Shown here: positions 62,445 through 64,000 of the stretch, piece after piece | Numbering within the stretch: the stretch's first letter is position 1 | Layout of the letters: every line of letters begins with the position of its first letter | The notes under the pieces: model-generated | Database searches by the model: none | Told to the model about the DNA's origin: nothing | Seen by the model: only the letters and a program-made list of their open reading frames with translations | Assembly (NCBI GenBank): GCA_032615215.1 | Contig: CP128431.1 | Location: forward strand, 1-64,000 | Direction of reading: 5' to 3' | Origin: Microbulbifer sp. MKSA007 | GTDB taxonomy: Bacteria; Pseudomonadota; Gammaproteobacteria; Pseudomonadales; Cellvibrionaceae | Length of the DNA stretch: 64,000 nucleotides | Program-made: the position numbers and the translations under genes

Positions 62445-63451
62445 TTGTGTTGTTGGTGTCGCTGGTTTCAGCCCACGCCTATGAGATTGAGCAGCACAAG
62501 GTCTTTCCAGCCTCACAAGAGGCGCAGACCCTGCGCATCATCTCCAACTCCGATATCGATATTTTCGCCCCGATGGTAGAAGCCTTCCAACGCAAGTATC
62601 CGCACGTCTCCATCGATTACACCGTGGTCAGCAGCACAGAGCTGATGAAAGCGCTTTACGAGGAGCGGCAGGTATTCGACGTGGCTATCTCCTCAGCGAT
62701 GGACCTGCAGGTGAAACTGGCCAATGATGGTTTCACAAAGCCGCACAGCTCATCCGTTGCTGGTCTAATGCCAGACTGGGCCCGCTGGCGTGACCACGTA
62801 TTTGCCTTCACGCAGGAACCAGCCTCCGTGGTTTACTCCAAGTCCGCCTTTGAGGGGTTGGAGGTGCCAACCTCACGGCAGAACCTCATCTCGACTTTGC
62901 GCAACAATCCGGGCCGCTTCCTCAACAAAGTCGGCACCTACGACATTCGCCAGAGCGGGCTTGGCTTTCTGTTCGCCACGCAGGATGCACGCACCTCAGA
63001 CACATTTTGGCGTCTCAATGAAGTGATGGGCAGCCTCAATGCTAAGCTTTATTGCTGCTCTGCGGATATGATCTCTGACATCACAACAGGCGATCTGGCC
63101 GTGGCCTACAACGTGCTCGGCTCCTATGCCTCGGCGCGGGCAGCAAAAGACCCTGATGTTGGCATTCTGGAACTGGAAGACTTCACCACATTGATGCTTC
63201 GCTCCGCCATTATTCCAGCAGGTGCAGAACAGCCAGAAATCGCAGGTGATTTCATTGATCACCTGATCACCGCCAGCTGGAGCGAGGAGGGCGCAGACTA
63301 CTACCCTTACCCAAAGCTCAATCATAGCGAGGTGGCACCAAACCTGTCCTTGCGCGCTATTCGGTTAGGCCCCGGCCTGCTGGTCTATCAGGACAACCTC
63401 AAGCGTCAGCACTTCCTTCAGGAGTGGCAGAACGCGATCATTCAGCAGTGA
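62414..63451 (+). CDS. Periplasmic solute-binding protein co-encoded with the two-component system
   Basis: A 345-residue type-2 periplasmic binding protein (FbpA/AfuA-like fold). The signal peptide is MRILLFPSVLIVLLVSLVSA. Lobe segments include LRIISNSDIDIFAPMVEAFQ and FDVAISSAMDLQVKLANDGF. Its gene overlaps the kinase gene by 31 nt, with AGAGG before ATG 62414, so it is translated with the kinase. No ABC permease or ATPase gene accompanies it, which suggests a sensory accessory that presents ligand to the kinase rather than an importer subunit. Confidence 0.85.
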   Translation: MRILLFPSVLIVLLVSLVSAHAYEIEQHKVFPASQEAQTLRIISNSDIDIFAPMVEAFQRKYPHVSIDYTVVSSTELMKALYEERQVFDVAISSAMDLQVKLANDGFTKPHSSSVAGLMPDWARWRDHVFAFTQEPASVVYSKSAFEGLEVPTSRQNLISTLRNNPGRFLNKVGTYDIRQSGLGFLFATQDARTSDTFWRLNEVMGSLNAKLYCCSADMISDITTGDLAVAYNVLGSYASARAAKDPDVGILELEDFTTLMLRSAIIPAGAEQPEIAGDFIDHLITASWSEEGADYYPYPKLNHSEVAPNLSLRAIRLGPGLLVYQDNLKRQHFLQEWQNAIIQQ

Positions 63452-63531
63452 CAAGAGATGAACCATTTTCTCTTTTCAGCTGACTGAGTTTGTGGCATGA
63501 CACGCCTCCCAAATTCAGATGAGTGAAGTCC

Positions 63532-64000
63532 ATGAGTGTTATGATCCGCCCGCTAGAAATCTCCGATGCCCCTCAATGCGCACAGATCTATTATGATGCG
63601 ATCATGATCGGAGCGAAGGATTACTACACAACAGAACAGCTCAACGCATGGGCAGGTCCTCAACCCAACCCGGAAGGCTGGACCAAAAATCTGGATGGAA
63701 TGACAGGTTTTGTGGCTATCAAAGAAGATGCCGTCATCGGTTTCATGACCATCGATATGGAAGGCTACATCAAGTTTGCGTTTGTAAGCCCGTTTGAGAG
63801 CCGCAAAGGGGTTGCAACAGCCATCTACAACGCTCTGCTGAACTGGGCAATTGAGCGTAACATTCCGTCTCTGTCGTCAGACATCAGCCTTGCCGCCAGG
63901 CCCTTCTTTCTCCGTCAGGACTGGCAAGTGGTCCGCCAACAAGCTCCGGTGTGCAGAGGCATCACGCTGACAAACTTCCACATGACCAAAGCGCTGACTG
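63532..64000 (+). CDS. GNAT-family acetyltransferase (partial, cut by the window end)
   Basis: The frame opens at ATG 63532 and is still open at position 64000 (156 codons). MIRPLEISDAPQCAQIYYDA is a typical GNAT N-terminus. GFVAIKEDAVIGFMTIDMEG forms the beta-strand core, and KFAFVSPFESRKGVATAIYN carries the acetyl-CoA pyrophosphate-binding loop (R-K-G-V-A). The acceptor is unknown. A second ATG in frame (63541) is possible; the Shine-Dalgarno is weak for both. Confidence 0.82.
   Translation, partial: MSVMIRPLEISDAPQCAQIYYDAIMIGAKDYYTTEQLNAWAGPQPNPEGWTKNLDGMTGFVAIKEDAVIGFMTIDMEGYIKFAFVSPFESRKGVATAIYNALLNWAIERNIPSLSSDISLAARPFFLRQDWQVVRQQAPVCRGITLTNFHMTKALT

Overview
The window looks like a chromosomal segment of a marine or host-associated alphaproteobacterium. 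Coding content, CUT1/CUT2 sugar transporters, a TctABC carboxylate system and moderately high GC fit the Stappiaceae; Pseudovibrio is my best guess, from family resemblance only. Genes are dense and mostly in operons. No rRNA, tRNA, CRISPR array or transposase is visible.

Layout: 0.3-1.5 kb, a Wza-like polysaccharide export lipoprotein. 1.7-6.3 kb, a minus-strand tryptophanase operon: a TnaC-type leader peptide, TnaA, an aromatic amino acid permease, pyridoxal kinase and RidA. 6.3-7.1 kb, non-coding and AT-rich. 7.1-10.3 kb, an AT-rich two-gene nuclease/helicase defence locus resembling Hachiman (HamAB). 10.5-17.6 kb, an autotransporter, two AraC regulators (one broken), an exported alpha/beta hydrolase with a SnoaL-like partner, and a frameshifted LuxR-type regulator. 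18-23 kb, an MFS transporter, a large unknown helical protein and a GT39 transferase. 23-29 kb, a fatty-acid beta-oxidation operon with a TetR regulator. 29-35 kb, a LacI regulator divergent from a TIM-barrel isomerase and a ribose/inositol-type ABC transporter. 35-42.7 kb, a seven-gene minus-strand operon: GntR, a cystathionine-lyase-like PLP enzyme, a CUT1 sugar ABC transporter and an oxidoreductase. 42.9-44 kb, two orphan genes, one cysteine-rich. 44-51.6 kb, LacI plus a CUT1 transporter plus an intracellular glycoside-hydrolase-like enzyme. 51.7-56 kb, a glyoxalase-related protein, a 3-hydroxy-D-aspartate aldolase-like enzyme and a stand-alone pyruvate-dehydrogenase-E1-like enzyme. 56-63.5 kb, TctABC plus AbrB, divergent from a TctD/TctE-like two-component system with its own binding protein. 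The window ends inside a GNAT acetyltransferase.

The most notable system is the tryptophanase operon. Its 34-residue leader peptide has the Trp-x11-Pro spacing and the conserved Asp of E. coli TnaC. The operon then encodes the enzyme, its substrate importer, the PLP-salvage kinase for its cofactor, and RidA, which hydrolyses the 2-aminoacrylate that tryptophanase releases.

Five genes (permease, HamB-like helicase, AraC-like, LuxR-like, TctD-like) carry single-base-equivalent frameshifts. Four of these lie in homopolymer runs. Either the assembly has indel errors or these genes are really interrupted or slip; the sequence alone cannot decide.
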